Part shown: positions 21,208-32,939 of the stretch, one piece after another
Numbering within the stretch: the first letter of the stretch is position 1
Layout: every line of letters begins with the position of its first letter
Origin: Roridomyces roridus
Lineage: Eukaryota; Basidiomycota; Agaricomycetes; Agaricales; Mycenaceae
Assembly (NCBI GenBank): GCA_029378245.1
Contig: JARKIF010000031.1
Location: 310,001-374,000, forward strand
Reading direction: 5' to 3'
DNA: 64,000 bases
Program-made: the position numbers and the translations under genes
Notes under the pieces: model-generated
Databases searched by the model: none
Told to the model about the DNA's origin: nothing
What the model saw: only the letters and a program-made list of their open reading frames with translations

Positions 21208-23947
21208 CTAATGTATCTCAACCATGTCGTCTGTTGACTTCAGCAAGAGATCAATCTCCCCCATAAAATCTGTCGCCTGCATTAATCCTCGACCCATCTT
21301 CTGCGAAAGCCTCAACAACCCCTCGAAACGCTTATCCCCATCAGTTCTCAGCGGCACGACCCACATCTTCATTTTTGAACCCTCCGAAATGCGTATCGCG
21401 TGCAATTGATAGCGCCCCCTTCCCAACTTTGCCCGCTTCACAAGATTCTGCCACTCGTGACTCTGCGCATCGAGGAGCTTTTTCAACGGCTCATGAGCCT
21501 CTTCATCGTCCAACCACACTCGACCGCTAGCCTCTGCATCGTCTAGGTGGACGGGGTACACCTTCATGACGGGGGAAGGTTTGGAGTAATCGAAGAGCGT
21601 GAACAGAGCATCTGGGAGATGCCTTGCGACTATCGTATTGAGAGAGAAGTAGGAGTGCTTGTGCGCAAATTGACCGCCGTTTTTTGAGATATGTCTGGTG
21701 GGTCAGGGTACGAATGTATGAGCGCTCGCTGAAGGTTAGTGCTGCTCGTTGGGCTGGAGGGAGACATATCAACAGAATATTGCGAGACTCGCGTAGGACT
21801 TACAGAGAAGCAAGCTGTCGTGCGTGCCACAAGCACTGTGATGGCTGCGTTCCCAATCGCTTCGTTGGCACTCGACGGAGCAGTAATAGAAAACTTGGCA
21901 GCCACAGCATCGCTTGAGGCAGGATGATTCCTGTATTAAGCCGCACTGTGGTGGACCTTGTATCAGTAAAAGGGTGTATCAAAGCCAAATTCACCACACA
22001 CCTCTGGGTAATCGCAAGCCTTCCGCGCCTCGAAGGATGGTGATTGGTAGCTTGCCAAGGCGTCACAGCGCTCCTCCGCTGTGGAAAGGAACACCTGCCA
22101 CGTCCCATACAACACGGATCGCGTTTTCTTGAAGTCATCTCCCAAGAGCAGATCTCGGACCTCATCCAGAGCATCCCTATACGCCACCACGGTGTCGAAG
22201 TACACGAGACGGCCAGGTAAAAAGAGGCTCAGGAAATATCGAACTGGGTTGTCAAGGTTCCACCCACGGGCATCGCACCGGAGTGTGATTAGAATCAACG
22301 CCCGTAATAGCCCTCGTTTGAACAGTTTGTATGGAAGGATACGTGTAGCAAAATTATTTAAGACACCACTGAAGGACTCACACAGAAAAAAAGCACCACC
22401 TCATCAACCAATGAGAAAAGAGCACGGCTTAGGGAAAAAAAACACCACTGTTCAGAAAATGAACTTATGAGTGACTTTAGAATTGTCTTGATGTGACCCC
22501 GGCGCCAATTGATCGCAGAATCAATGGTCATGCCACATCATGGTCATCAACCAGATGATGAAAGACGGCCATGCATGATGACAATGATGCCATGGGTTGT
22601 TAACACTGATCCACTGGCACTCTGTCGAACCTGGAGGGTTAATGTCAACAGGCCACTCATAGAAAGATACTTGATTCCAACAGGATTTGAATGTTAGGGC
22701 TAAGGTTGCAGCGGAGACCTGGGAAATTGAACCAAAGTGGATTGTGACAGGTGTGATTGTCAGTCCGGCCGGGATGTGGCCGCACCACGAGAATCATCAA
22801 TCATTGATGCGCCGATCAGTCTCCCAGGACCTGTCATGATCTTCAAATTTGTGGAACTCCGAAGGTTGTGCATTTTTTTAAGGTGGTGCTTTTTTGACTC
22901 TCAAGGTTGTGTCATTTTTGTGATTGGCACAATAATTTTGCTACCTGTATCCTGCCATAAGTTTGCCGAGCCATAACTTTGCCGGAGATGTAATAACCAG
23001 ACGCCGCACGGGCATCAGACACCAGTCCATCGCCGCTCCCACGTTTTGTTCCTGTCTGTCGCAAAGGAGGAGGACGACGTCGACGAGATCCTCGGCGCAA
23101 GTACTGTGGGTGGATAGCGCGACACCCAACCGGCCGAGGGGCACTGTCATCGGCACATGGGCGCGATCTTCGGGGAATTGGTCGGCGGGCTTCCGACGTA
23201 TAGTGCGTTACAATGGTGCGGATGAAATCCGCGACGAGCCGGGCGAGGCGGCCGATCGACCCTGCAGCGTCAATCATATGATCCAGGCGCTCTGGGTAAG
23301 AGCGCAGACGAGAGTCGGCAAGAAATCCGCTGAGATGACCCAGCATGACAAACCGCTGGTTTGGCTCCTCGAATTCAGTTAAGAATGTCCAAAACTTGAT
23401 GACACAGGCCCAGAAGCGCTGCTCAGCGAATATAAGGTCGTACGTCGCTGGGTGATTGAAGAAGGCGCCAACGAAGAGGGCCAAGGAGGTGTAAAAGGTC
23501 CTCTCTGGTAGGAATTCAATTCGATCTTCAAGCTGCTTGCGGTGCGTGTGGATGAAATCGGCCCACGGCCAGACGCGTAGCCACAAAGACAGCCCGATCT
23601 CTCCTTGCATTCGAAGCTGGAAAATCGTGTCTAAAGCTACTTCCGCACATGCAATGTCTTCTATCGCGCCTGCAGAAAGCTCTTCAAGGCGGGGGATCCG
23701 AGCTGGGTCGAGAGCGGGGAAGAAGACAGCCAGAATGCCTTCCGCTCAGAGTCAGAGGGTGTGGGTGTCTCCATGAGCTCTCGCGCATGATGTATTTGAG
23801 CTAAGGTGCGAGTATCCGCCGCTGCAAGGGTCGCGACGCGCTTTTTCACGCAATCAGATGGTGGCTCGAGCAAAGAAGATCAGTAATCTTTACCCGGATG
23901 GTGACTGGAAGGCGGCCCAAGTTGCGGATGTGTAGATCGCGGTGCAT
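21208..23947 (-). pseudogene. MYND-type zinc finger protein, broken copy
   Basis: Minus-strand relative of the gene at 43786-45914, with the same exon order. It has a short first exon (MHRDLHIRNLGRLPVTIR), the long helical exon, the MYND zinc-finger exon (about 21960-21790) and the C-terminal exon ending MVEIH at 21208. It is damaged three times. There is a 1-nt shift near 23745. A 629-bp TIR element sits at 22330-22958 inside the helical exon. Another frame change lies near 21560-21620, in DALFTLFDYSKP. The reading frame otherwise matches well, so decay is fairly recent. The 3' exon is repeated again downstream (20616-21205). Confidence 0.75.
22330..22958. mobile_element. TIR element (MITE-like) inside the MYND pseudogene
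   Basis: A 629-bp insertion with inverted ends about 29 bp long. They begin TATGG(A/C)AGGATAC and end in GTAGCAAAATTATT, with three mismatches between ends; looser inverted similarity extends inward through the AAGCACCACCT blocks. AGTTTG stands on both sides (22324-22329 and 22959-22964). Removing the element plus one AGTTTG restores colinearity with the intact gene at about 44790-44840. No transposase frame is visible. The superfamily is unclear because a 6-bp duplication is not diagnostic. Confidence 0.75.
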
Positions 23948-24049
23948 GACTGCAAGCAATCGTGGAAGAGGGAAGAGAGAAGGTGGTGATGGATTACGCA
24001 AGCCGTTGATCGTGCTAATCGAAGCGACGCATCTTGCTCTTGACCACCA

Positions 24050-24902
24050 TGGTCATGCCGGGCCCACAGAGCTCGAATACTCATCACTCGATGGCTCCCA
24101 AACAAAGTTCTGGTGGAGATCATCCGACATTCACCCCAAGCAGACCCCGGGTCACTCTCTGTCGCATCTCCAAGCTCTTTCACGCGCTCACCCTACCCGT
24201 TCTCTTCCGTAACATCTGTCTTAACCTGGATACCCCCACCAAAGCCACCAGCCTTTGTCATTCAATAATCCAAAATCCTGAACGCGCGACTCATACTCGA
24301 GCTGTGAGGTTCCTGACTAGCTATACCTGTCCGGTGTCGCTGCATAGGAAACACTGACTATTTTTCGGTACAGCATAGATCCCAAAGCCACACCCGGGAA
24401 TCATGACCTGCTCATCGAAGCGCTGGAACTTATAGCACGGCTCGAAGCTTTCCACCTCAGACGATCTTACCTCCCTTCCCACATCTAAAAACTCTCTACG
24501 TACTCTAGAGAATCACCCCGGCTACGATTGGGTCGGTATTAGTCCTTTCTGAACCGGTGTTATAGCTATTGATTAATACCCCGGTGGTGAAGTCGAGAGC
24601 ACGGGCACAGTGGGCTTGTACATTCCGACCATTGAATACAACTCATTCGTTTGATTCCAGACAGCCATTCGTAACCTCACCGAACATTTGCCCAAGTTCA
24701 CGCAACTTGTATATCTAGCTCTCGACTTTTCCGATTTCCTCCTTATGGGTACGTTTGAATTGTCTTATTCCAGCATGAGTCATTCCTCATTTCTTTCCTC
24801 ACTCAGGCAATACAGCGTGGAAGAAAACGGGCAAGGACTGGGATTCGTATCCGACGCATGAATTTTCGGAGGAGGCCGGGTTTTCAGCATTCGTAAGATT
24901 CT
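24050..24902 (+). pseudogene. F-box/LRR-like protein, copy 5, decayed
   Basis: The start MVMPGP region leads, in a shifted frame, into ITRWLPNKVLVEIIRHSP and then, after a 1-nt change near 24160, into TLCRISKLFHALTLPVL. A fragment of exon 2 (HDLLIEALELIARLEAFHL, about 24400-24470) is followed by stops. Most of the leucine-rich region is missing. Exon 3 remnants read IRNLTEHLPKFTQLVYLALD near 24665 and WDSYPTHEFSEEAGFSAF before a stop near 24900. This is the most degraded F-box copy in the window. Confidence 0.75.
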
Positions 24903-25481
24903 GAGGCCAATGAGTCGGAGGCAATTGTGCTATCTTAGCCAAAGTGTTTTTGAAATCTATCGTGCCATTCTGAAGCGCTTTCTTCTCAGGTGATCTTTCC
25001 GAGGCCACCTTGCAAACACCTCAGCTCGTGGCCTAATCTGGAATGAATAACGCTTGTCAGTTAGCACAAGAATGAACTTGAACCATACGCGGTAGTATGT
25101 ACCGTAAAAGCGCTGCGCGCATTTCAGAGTCCGAAGTAAAGGCCCGAGTGGTGCGGCAGATGCTCCAGAGTCCACTCGCAGGAAAATCAGCAAAAGCGGA
25201 GAATGGGGATGCCTCGAGATTCAGCAGAGCGACGCCAGGTCACTCTGGCGGCTGGCCCTGGGGACACTTTCGAGAATTTCTATGAGGACCTTGTTTCGAG
25301 GACAGGGACCAGCACTTGCCGTCATCTTCAGCTTCTGTGAGCTTGTATCTAGGGCCAATGAATGTCTCAAGACCAGCTCAAGACTCATTCTGAACTCGAT
25401 CATTCAAATCAATTGACGCGATCAGGTCTTTTGTGTCCTGGCAAACAAGACCAAGCCGATCATCTCCTCTTGCTCCTAACC

Positions 25482-26282
25482 ATGCCACCCAAACCATTCG
25501 ATGTCAAGCAAGTCGCCAAGCTCTTCGACGACACCCTCTCCCAGGTTCGCGCGCAGAATGGAAATCTGCACGGTGACGCCGTCAACTGGCTGAAAGACGC
25601 CCGCAAGGCCATCATGCGGGACATCGAGAAGGAGTCTGTCTCATCTTACTCTTGCCATGGAATTTCTTTTCTTACACTTACTTGCATTCACAGATACTAT
25701 GTCCTCGCTCAGTCAGTAGCAAACCCTCTCTCGCGCCCGGCCTGGGCCGACGGGGTCACCCCCTTGACTCTGCTGAGTAGCCCGATCCCCCCGGCTCTGA
25801 ACGCCTACACCCCCGCATTCACCGACAATCTTACGAATCTACTCGTTGATTGCGGCTTTAAAGCGTCGGCACGGCCGTTCACCAATATACTCATCAACAT
25901 CGTCTTCCCTGCGCCGCCTCCGATGGCCGCCCGAGGAAAGCCTCCGGTCGTACCCAAGACGATGGAGGTTGAGGACGAGTTCTCCAAGTTCTCTAAGAAA
26001 AACCAGAGCAAGAACAAGAAGCTTAAGGGTGGGGAGGACGAAGACGAGAAGAAGCCCGTCTTCATGGCCGAGGGCTTTGGTCGGATCTTGTCGACTGTGC
26101 GCGAGGGGACCAAATCCGAAGCGCCCGAGAACTCGAGTCTGAGTTCTGTTGGCAAGAAGCGTGGGCGCGCAGCGGTCAAGCAGGAGGAGGATACCGATGG
26201 GCGCCGACTGCGTTCTGCTACCCGAGCAAGTTCGACGGCGACGGTGAGGGCGAGTACACGGAAGAGGGTTAAATTGGCTTAA
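25482..26282 (+). CDS. Unknown basic/acidic protein, paralogue A
   Basis: Two exons, 25482-25633 and 25694-26282, joined over a 60-nt intron with a GTCTGT donor, give 247 codons. The N-terminal half is globular (MPPKPFDVKQVAKLFDDTLS, then AYTPAFTDNLTNLLVDCGF). The C-terminal half is charged and repetitive: KNQSKNKKLKGGEDEDEKK, a conserved FMAEGFGRIL block, and a basic tail ending TRKRVKLA, which resembles a nuclear localisation signal. The family is not recognised. A close paralogue lies inverted at 35131-35928, and similarity extends about 90 bp upstream of the ATG. Nuclear location is an inference from the tail only. Confidence 0.75.
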   Translation: MPPKPFDVKQVAKLFDDTLSQVRAQNGNLHGDAVNWLKDARKAIMRDIEKESVSSYSCHGISFLTLTCIHRYYVLAQSVANPLSRPAWADGVTPLTLLSSPIPPALNAYTPAFTDNLTNLLVDCGFKASARPFTNILINIVFPAPPPMAARGKPPVVPKTMEVEDEFSKFSKKNQSKNKKLKGGEDEDEKKPVFMAEGFGRILSTVREGTKSEAPENSSLSSVGKKRGRAAVKQEEDTDGRRLRSATRASSTATVRASTRKRVKLA

Positions 26283-26296
26283 AGTACTGTGTCGTT

Positions 26297-27580
26297 CTAT
26301 TTGTATAACCCAATGCAACGAGTATCCGCGAATCTAGACACCCCTGCTTGGTCCTCGTGTTGCTCGAGCGCGTACTCCTCCCACCCCTCATCTGTTTTCC
26401 GCCACGCTTGGGCACCTAACGTGTAATCAGCATCGTACGGAATGAAATTCCGAGGACCATACCGATACAGCCAGCCTTGAGGGTCGGACAAAGGTCTGCC
26501 CAATGTTCGAAAAGCCGTCGGTCTTCGTCCGCGTCAATCAAAAACCGGTAAGAGCGTTGACGGTGAGACGCATAAGTCACGGCGAGATACAACAGGGAGG
26601 GGAACTGGGGAAGGTATTCCACCATATTGTTCCCGATTTGCTGCTTTCGACTGCATCAACGGGTAGTGTGGATCAGACCGAGGGCACCAACCATAGTATT
26701 GTGCCGTGTCAGTTTGTGCGTCAGCCGTAGGTCAAGCGTGGTTATGTGTGGAAGGTGCTGCAGAATGTTCACGAAGAGGTGCTGCGTTTCCGAGAAGCCG
26801 TGGAGTGAACTGATGGAGAGGACGAAGGAGGAGCTGCTTTTCGTTCGCTGTTTCAATGCCCCTAACCCCTCAGACATCCCATTCACTGTTTCACTTCCGA
26901 TCTGCACGGCCTGGAGCTTGTTTGTGGAGATGAGACGAAGAAGTTCAGCTCCGCCCTGGTAGTATCGCAGCGCAGACAGGGGGATGCTCGCCTGCGTTGA
27001 GGAAAGCGCTGGAAGTGAGCCGGAGTCATCCCAGAGATGAATATGAGTCAGAGTCGGATGGCGGACCAGAAATTGGGCAACGCAATCGTTACGAAGGGGA
27101 TTTGGCTGCAAGTCCAGGTGGCAGCTCGAAAGGCGCGGGAAGGTGAAGCGGTTGCTCAGACTGGAAATGAGTTTCAGGCCGTGTCCGCGTCCGATGACGA
27201 GGCAGAGGTTCTCGAGCCGATGCAAGAGATCCAATGCTTCAATTATGGAGTCGTAAGACTCGGAAGAGTCGCTGCAAGGGTCTCTTTGAAAGTTTCCGTC
27301 AACTCGGGCTGCAGCAAAAAAAAAAGACATCCACGCACTCGCACTGGAACGAGAACGTATGGATAGCGTCCGCTCTCGCAGGGTTCTTGATAACTGCCGC
27401 GCAGAAAGCATCGACTATAGAGCAATTTCTATGGTTTGCCGAGTCCGGTGCAATATCAAGCTCGACAGCACTTGGCCTGGTCTGTTCTGGGTGCGCTTGC
27501 TATCATATTGGCAAACACCTCCGTTTGAAACCATCGAGAAATGGGCCATTGTGATGCAGTGTCGCTTTGTGTCGAGGTCA
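26297..27580 (-). pseudogene. F-box/LRR-like protein, copy 6, F-box exon damaged
   Basis: Exon 2 (about 27300-26700) has a good leucine-rich region with HPTLTHIHLWDDSGS, and the last exons (26640-26297) read LPQFPSLLYLAVTYA and WEEYALEQHEDQAGV. The F-box exon reads ISRWFQTEVFANMIASAP and DQAKCCRA, then breaks. The segment corresponding to SKLFHALTLPILNR is missing, and the frame resumes as VELDIAPDSANH. The join changes frame, so the F-box is incomplete. A rearranged but functional start cannot be excluded. Confidence 0.6.
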
Positions 27581-27669
27581 TGGTGGTCGGGATCAAGGAG
27601 CGGTTGATCGGTGATGGCGCGTCAATCAATCGCTTTTGTTCCCTCCTTTCTTGCTCCGTCAGTGGCACA

Positions 27670-28320
27670 ATGTCTGCCTGTGTGCCTAGGCCTCTATCTT
27701 TGACTTGCGACTAGCAAAATATCATGCGCTGCCCAAGCGCTGCCTGCATCAAGCCAGAAACGAGTCCAGACTCTACCCTGCGCGCTTCGACTTCCCTTGA
27801 CTTTGCCAGCGCGTTTCCGTCAATTTCTTCGTCTCATATATGTCTTCTTCGTATCCTTGACGATGCTCGATCGCTTGCTTCCCGAAATCACTGTGCCAAC
27901 TGGCACCTCGCACTGAAAACACCCCATCGACGATTCCGAGCGTCTGGTAAACGCCCCAGAGTCTGGAGATATTAATTGAAGATGTTCCCCGTCGGCCTGC
28001 GGAGAGAGAAGAAATCGCGGTCGCGCCGTCATCCCAGAAGCAAGAGTTTGCCTTGAATATGATACACTGCATCTAAGACTCTAAGTACTATCTCGCCTTC
28101 AAAGATCAAGTTCTGGATATCCTTTCTCGTCCACCACAGCAAGTTTCAGGGTTCCACCTCTATACTTGGGCGTGCTGCCGTACTTGTTGTTCGCCGAATC
28201 ATAGGTAGGCGCCTGGCTCCCATGAGTCTGACTCGAGTCATCACGACGGCACCGCCTCACAGGCTGCGTCGCATCTTGCTTCTGACCTCCATTGTCCCCC
28301 TGCTTTTCCCCCGCTAAACT
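27670..28320. other. Intergenic stretch before the Argonaute gene
   Basis: No recognisable gene, tRNA or repeat is seen between the decayed F-box exon and the Argonaute start. Open frames of 60-99 codons overlap on both strands without domain features. The 5' regulatory region of the Argonaute gene presumably lies here, but no TATA box at a convincing distance is visible. Confidence 0.4.
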
Positions 28321-28321
28321 C

Positions 28322-31300
28322 ATGCCTCCTCGCAACCAGCCCCGTAATCAAGCTGCTCGCAATCCACCCGTGGCTAGATCTGGTCCCACACGCACCACGG
28401 CCGCTGGGACCGCACCTCAGCCCCAGACTCAGACTGGCGTCTTTGTGCCCCCGGGTAAGGATGGGTTCGTAGATGCTTCCGATGACCTGATCCATCGCCT
28501 CTAGCTGCCCATGTCACCCCCGTCGGCGTAATTCGCCCCGGATATGGGACCAGCGGCCAAGAGGTTGTCCTCAATGTCAATTTTTTCACGACGACCGTCT
28601 CCACCGGGATCATCTACCACTACGACGGTGAGTCTTATAATCCTCGAGTATTCATGGGCCTCTCCGCTCACTCTAGGCAGTGGGTACGTATTCCCAGTGA
28701 CTTGATCCTTCCGATGCCGCTGACATTCTCTTCTTCAAGTGATTTCTCCCGACACTAAATCCGCCAAGATGAACGCCCGCATCATCGGGGCACTTCAGGG
28801 GACGGTCGCCCCAGCTACCTTTGCCAACGGACACGCCGGCTTCGATGGCCGCAAGAATATCTTTTCGCCGATCCATTTGGATCTCGGCGGGGATTCTCGC
28901 CAGGTGCGTCACGGACCGTGATACGCTCATGGAGCATAGACTGATTAAACACTCCAGTTCGACGTGATTTTCCCTAGCACGAACCCAGACAGGCCCCCGA
29001 CTGTCTATAAAGTCCGTCTCACCTTTGCTGCCACCATTAATCCGGAGTGCGCACCCCTTCTACTTCTCCTTATGATCTGCTGACCCGGATCTCAGGAATC
29101 TACTTCGTTTCATCGGAGGCCTTCAGTCTCAGGACAATGCCAGCCTCACCGCCTTGACGGCGAGTTTTCTGCTTTGCTGGGGATATATCATTGACATAGA
29201 TTCAAGGCATACAATGTCGCCATGCGCGCCGCGCTGCTTATGCAGCAGGTCCCCATGCAAGGCCGCTCGATCTTCGACCTTGCTCAGTCCACCTCCATCG
29301 GGTCTGGTCTGGTCGTCGTCCGCGGCTTCTTCCAGTCGCTCCGCCCTGCCGTCGGTCGGCTCCTCGTCAATGTGGATACCTCGACGGCCATCATGTATTG
29401 CCCAGGAAGGCTCATCGACCTCTGCCTTGAGAGGCTTGGCTTGCACGATGCCAGGCAGCTCACCAGCGCGATGCACGACCGCCAGAAGAGGGAGCTCCAG
29501 GGCTTCCTCAAAGGGCTTCGGGTGAAGACCAAGGCCGCGAACGAGCCACTCAATGCAGAGCCGAGGGGATCAGCACGGGCGGTGGTCAAGCTGAGTCAGC
29601 TCGGCGCCAATGAGCTCACCTTCGAGATGCGTGGCGGGGGTGGGATCATGACGGTGGCTGATTATTTCAGACGGGTTAGCGGGAGGGCTCTCCAGTACCC
29701 CCAATTGCTTTGTGTCGAGGTGAGTGCTTTGATTGCGGTCAATCATTGGCAACTTACTTACTTTTTGAAAGGTCGGCAAGGGCGCTTTGATCCCGCTTGA
29801 ACTCTGTACCGTGCCCGAGGGGCAGTTCTGCAAGAAGGAGCTCCCCGAGAGAGCCAAGAGTGAAGCCGTCAAGCTTGCTTCCCAGAAACCCGGGGAACGT
29901 CTGGCCAGTATTCGGGGTGCCCATCAGGTATATCTCCCATCCCATGTGAATCGTGATGTATGCACGTACTAAGGAACTCGGTTCCCAGGTTCTTCAGTAC
30001 GGGCAGTCGGAGTATATGCGTGAGTTTGGCATCGCTGTCGATAATCAGTTGCTCTCCGTGCCCGGACGAATCCTTCCGGCCCCGCAGCTCAAATATGGTT
30101 CGAACAAGAATCCAGCCGCTGTCAATGTGGTTAGTTTTATTGTGTCATTTTCGAGAAATAGCGCTCATTTAGTTCAGACTCCAAGAGACGGTGCATGGAA
30201 TATGTGGGTAGAAATTCGTTTTGAATCATCGCGGCTAATTCCTCATTGTACAGGGCCGACAAGCGTTTTATCGAGCCCATGACAATCGAGGCCTGGGTGT
30301 TCATCATCCTCGAGTCTCAGAATCGGTTCTCAGAAGCAGTGGCCGCGGAGGTGGAGAAAGGTTTCGTCAAGGGCTTGGAGAAGACTGGTAATTTGAATGT
30401 CCTTGATTTCGTCCGAATTCTGACTTGGATTGCAGGTATGACTTTCACGGACCCCAAACCCATCATCAAGCGGGTCAACGGGAATGCTGACATCCCCGCC
30501 GTTCGTTCTCTTCCCCGCTCATTCCGATTTGGGAAGTTGATTTGTGTTTCTCAGAGTCTGTATGCAGCGGGAAAGCAGTGCTTTACGGAGAAGAAAGCGC
30601 CAACCCTGTTTCTGATCGTCATCCCGCCCAACTCGAATCATCTCTACACCATCGTGAAGCGGTGCGTACCAGTCTGATTCCTCCCTTTCTTCACTGATCA
30701 ATTGTCCTCTAGATGGGGTGATATCACCCAGGGAGTTGCTACGCAATGTGTGATCTCAACCAAGTGCACGCGGGCGAATGACCAGTTTTGGGCTAACATC
30801 GCGCTCAAGTGAGTTGTTCTCCTTTGAATCCTGCATGATTCCTGATTGTTTAAATTTGTTGCAGAACCAACCTCAAACTCGGCGGGACCAATGTCCATGT
30901 CCCGCTTTTGTCTGACCCGCGTGAGCCGACTATCATCATGGGCGCCGACGTGATGCATCCCGGGTTTGTGTCGATTAGTTTCTATCCGATTCTGCATGGC
31001 TCACCGTCGGTTTGCTTCATGTAGGGCGGGTTCTTCGCGCCCGTCGTTCTCGGCGGTGGTTTGCAGCGTGGACCCACAAGCTGCAAAATATACCGCAACA
31101 ATGCGCGTGCAGACGTCCAAGCAGGAGCTCATTTCGGATTTGCAGGACATGGTCAAGGAGGTTCTGCAGAGATACAAGTCTGTGCTGAACAAAGCGCGCA
31201 AGCTGCTCAACCGCTCACCTTCTCGGCTCATCTTCTATCGCGGTATGTGCATGGTTATTCTGTCTTCTTGGTTTGTACTTATCTTGAATGTGACGCAGAC

Positions 31301-32352
31301 GGTGTGTCCGAAGGACAGTTCCAGCAAGTCAAAGACCAAGGCAAGTAATGTATGGTTTGGAGCAATGCAAAGAGCCTGAAACATTATCCAGAACTGCCTA
31401 AAATCCAAGGTAATAAACTGTATCTCACTCAATGACACCAGAATTGACGATGCCCGTTCAAGCTGCCTGCCGCGAAGTTGGATACAATCCCAACATCACA
31501 CTCGTCATTGTCGGCAAACGCCACCATGCCAAGTCAGTTCACCTACTTTTCTCTGCTTCACATTTGTTGACGTGACCTGTGCTATTTTGTAGGTTCTTCC
31601 CCCAGAACCCTGGCGATGCAGACAGGAGTGGAAATGCTCGTGCTGGGACCGTCGTTGATCGGGAGATTGTCCATCCGTTCGAGTTTGATTTTTACCTCCT
31701 CAGGTGCGCATGCCTTGCGTTCAGGCTACCACTCTCCTCTGCTCACTCCTTTGTACAGCCATTCCGGGATTCTAGGGACGAGCCGGTCGTCTCATTATAC
31801 TGTACGTTGTCCAGCCTCCCTTTTGCGTAGTTCGGTTCTGAATTTCAACAGGTTTTGTACGACGTGAGTACCTGCCAGCGTTGTTGTTCTTAAAATCGCT
31901 TATCGGGCACGGCAGGAGAACAAGTTCAAGTAAGCATTGGAGTCTCCCTGCCGAGTCACACTGATCTCAACGATACAGTGCGGACAAGATGCAACAGTTC
32001 TCGTACGCCCTCTGTCACGTGTACGCCCGGGCAACGCGCTCGGTTTCCATCCCGGCCCCGGTCTATTGTACGCCGCTTCGTTTCATCACACCACCCGCAT
32101 TTTTCTCACCGATGACAGACGCGGACATCGTCTGCTCGCGCGCGAAGATTCACTATGCCCCAATTGCGTGGGATGCGCTGAGCGACTCTCAGTCTCAAGC
32201 CGGGTCTGCCGATGATGCGGACAGCCTCACGGCGTTCAAGCGTGATTTTTCGCCTGTGAATAAGAAGTTGGAGATGAGCATGAATTTCACGGTACGTGGT
32301 CGATTGCGCTACGGCTTTGGATCCTCTGGCTGATTGCCGAGATACCTAGTAA
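28322..32352 (+). CDS. Argonaute (PAZ/PIWI) protein
   Basis: Many exons with short introns. The N-terminal exon is Pro/Gln/Thr-rich ([20 protein letters not shown]). The N domain has [19 protein letters not shown] and IIYHYD; the linker, PAZ and MID regions follow (29.1-30.4 kb, for example [18 protein letters not shown] and [10 protein letters not shown]). The PIWI domain runs from about 30.5 kb. The catalytic tetrad looks complete: Asp in GADVMHPG (about 30940), Glu in SKQELISDL (about 31125), Asp in [10 protein letters not shown] (about 31300) and His in GTSRSSHY (about 31780). It is therefore probably a slicer acting in RNA silencing. The intron at 31341-31441 uses a GC donor. The stop is either TGA near 32332 or TAA at 32350 after one more splice. 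Confidence 0.88.
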
Positions 32353-32873
32353 ATTGGAGTTTTTTTTGTGTTGAGCTTGAAATATGATCCTCCCTCTCTT
32401 GAATGTTGTATGTGGCCTGTCGATACTTTAGTGATGCGTGTCTTGTTATGAAATCAGCGTGACCGTTTTTATCAATCGATTCTTAACATCCACCATCGAT
32501 TCTTCACTTGATCTTCACTCTGGTCTTTCCCACTGGGCTCGGAAATCAACTTGAGCTCGGTCCGGCAACCCCATCGACCCACTCCCGCTGTTTCCGACGA
32601 AATTTCAAAGCGGAGCTTTGTCCATCCGACAAATTACAATTGATTCCTCCGTCACAATTCCGCCTGTGAACCTGAATTATCAGCCTCCTGCCGACTTCTT
32701 GACAGCCTCCATGAATAGAGAATTCGGGATGTCGTCCCAATGAGCGGGCGCCGTTTGGTCGGGTGATGTTCTCCTGCTTCTATTGACTCTGGGCCCGGGC
32801 ATGTGCCCAGAACATGAACTGAATTCTCTCTGGAATCAATCGTGGCGCACTCGGATCCGGCAACGTATCCCCC

Positions 32874-32888
32874 GGTACTTTATATAGC
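32874..32888 (+). promoter_or_regulatory. TATA-like box of the flavin monooxygenase gene
   Basis: The sequence TTTATATAGCGCG lies about 55-60 nt upstream of the proposed start codon at 32940. It is a plausible core promoter element. Confidence 0.4.
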
Positions 32889-32939
32889 GCGGGATGTGAA
32901 GGACTTCTTTACTATTGACCTCTTGATTTATGCCTGCCA

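Noticed and set aside
25805..26318. Antisense frames of 124-159 codons opposite paralogue A
   Set aside because: They are mirror images of a low-complexity coding region, and no counterpart is evident for the other paralogue.
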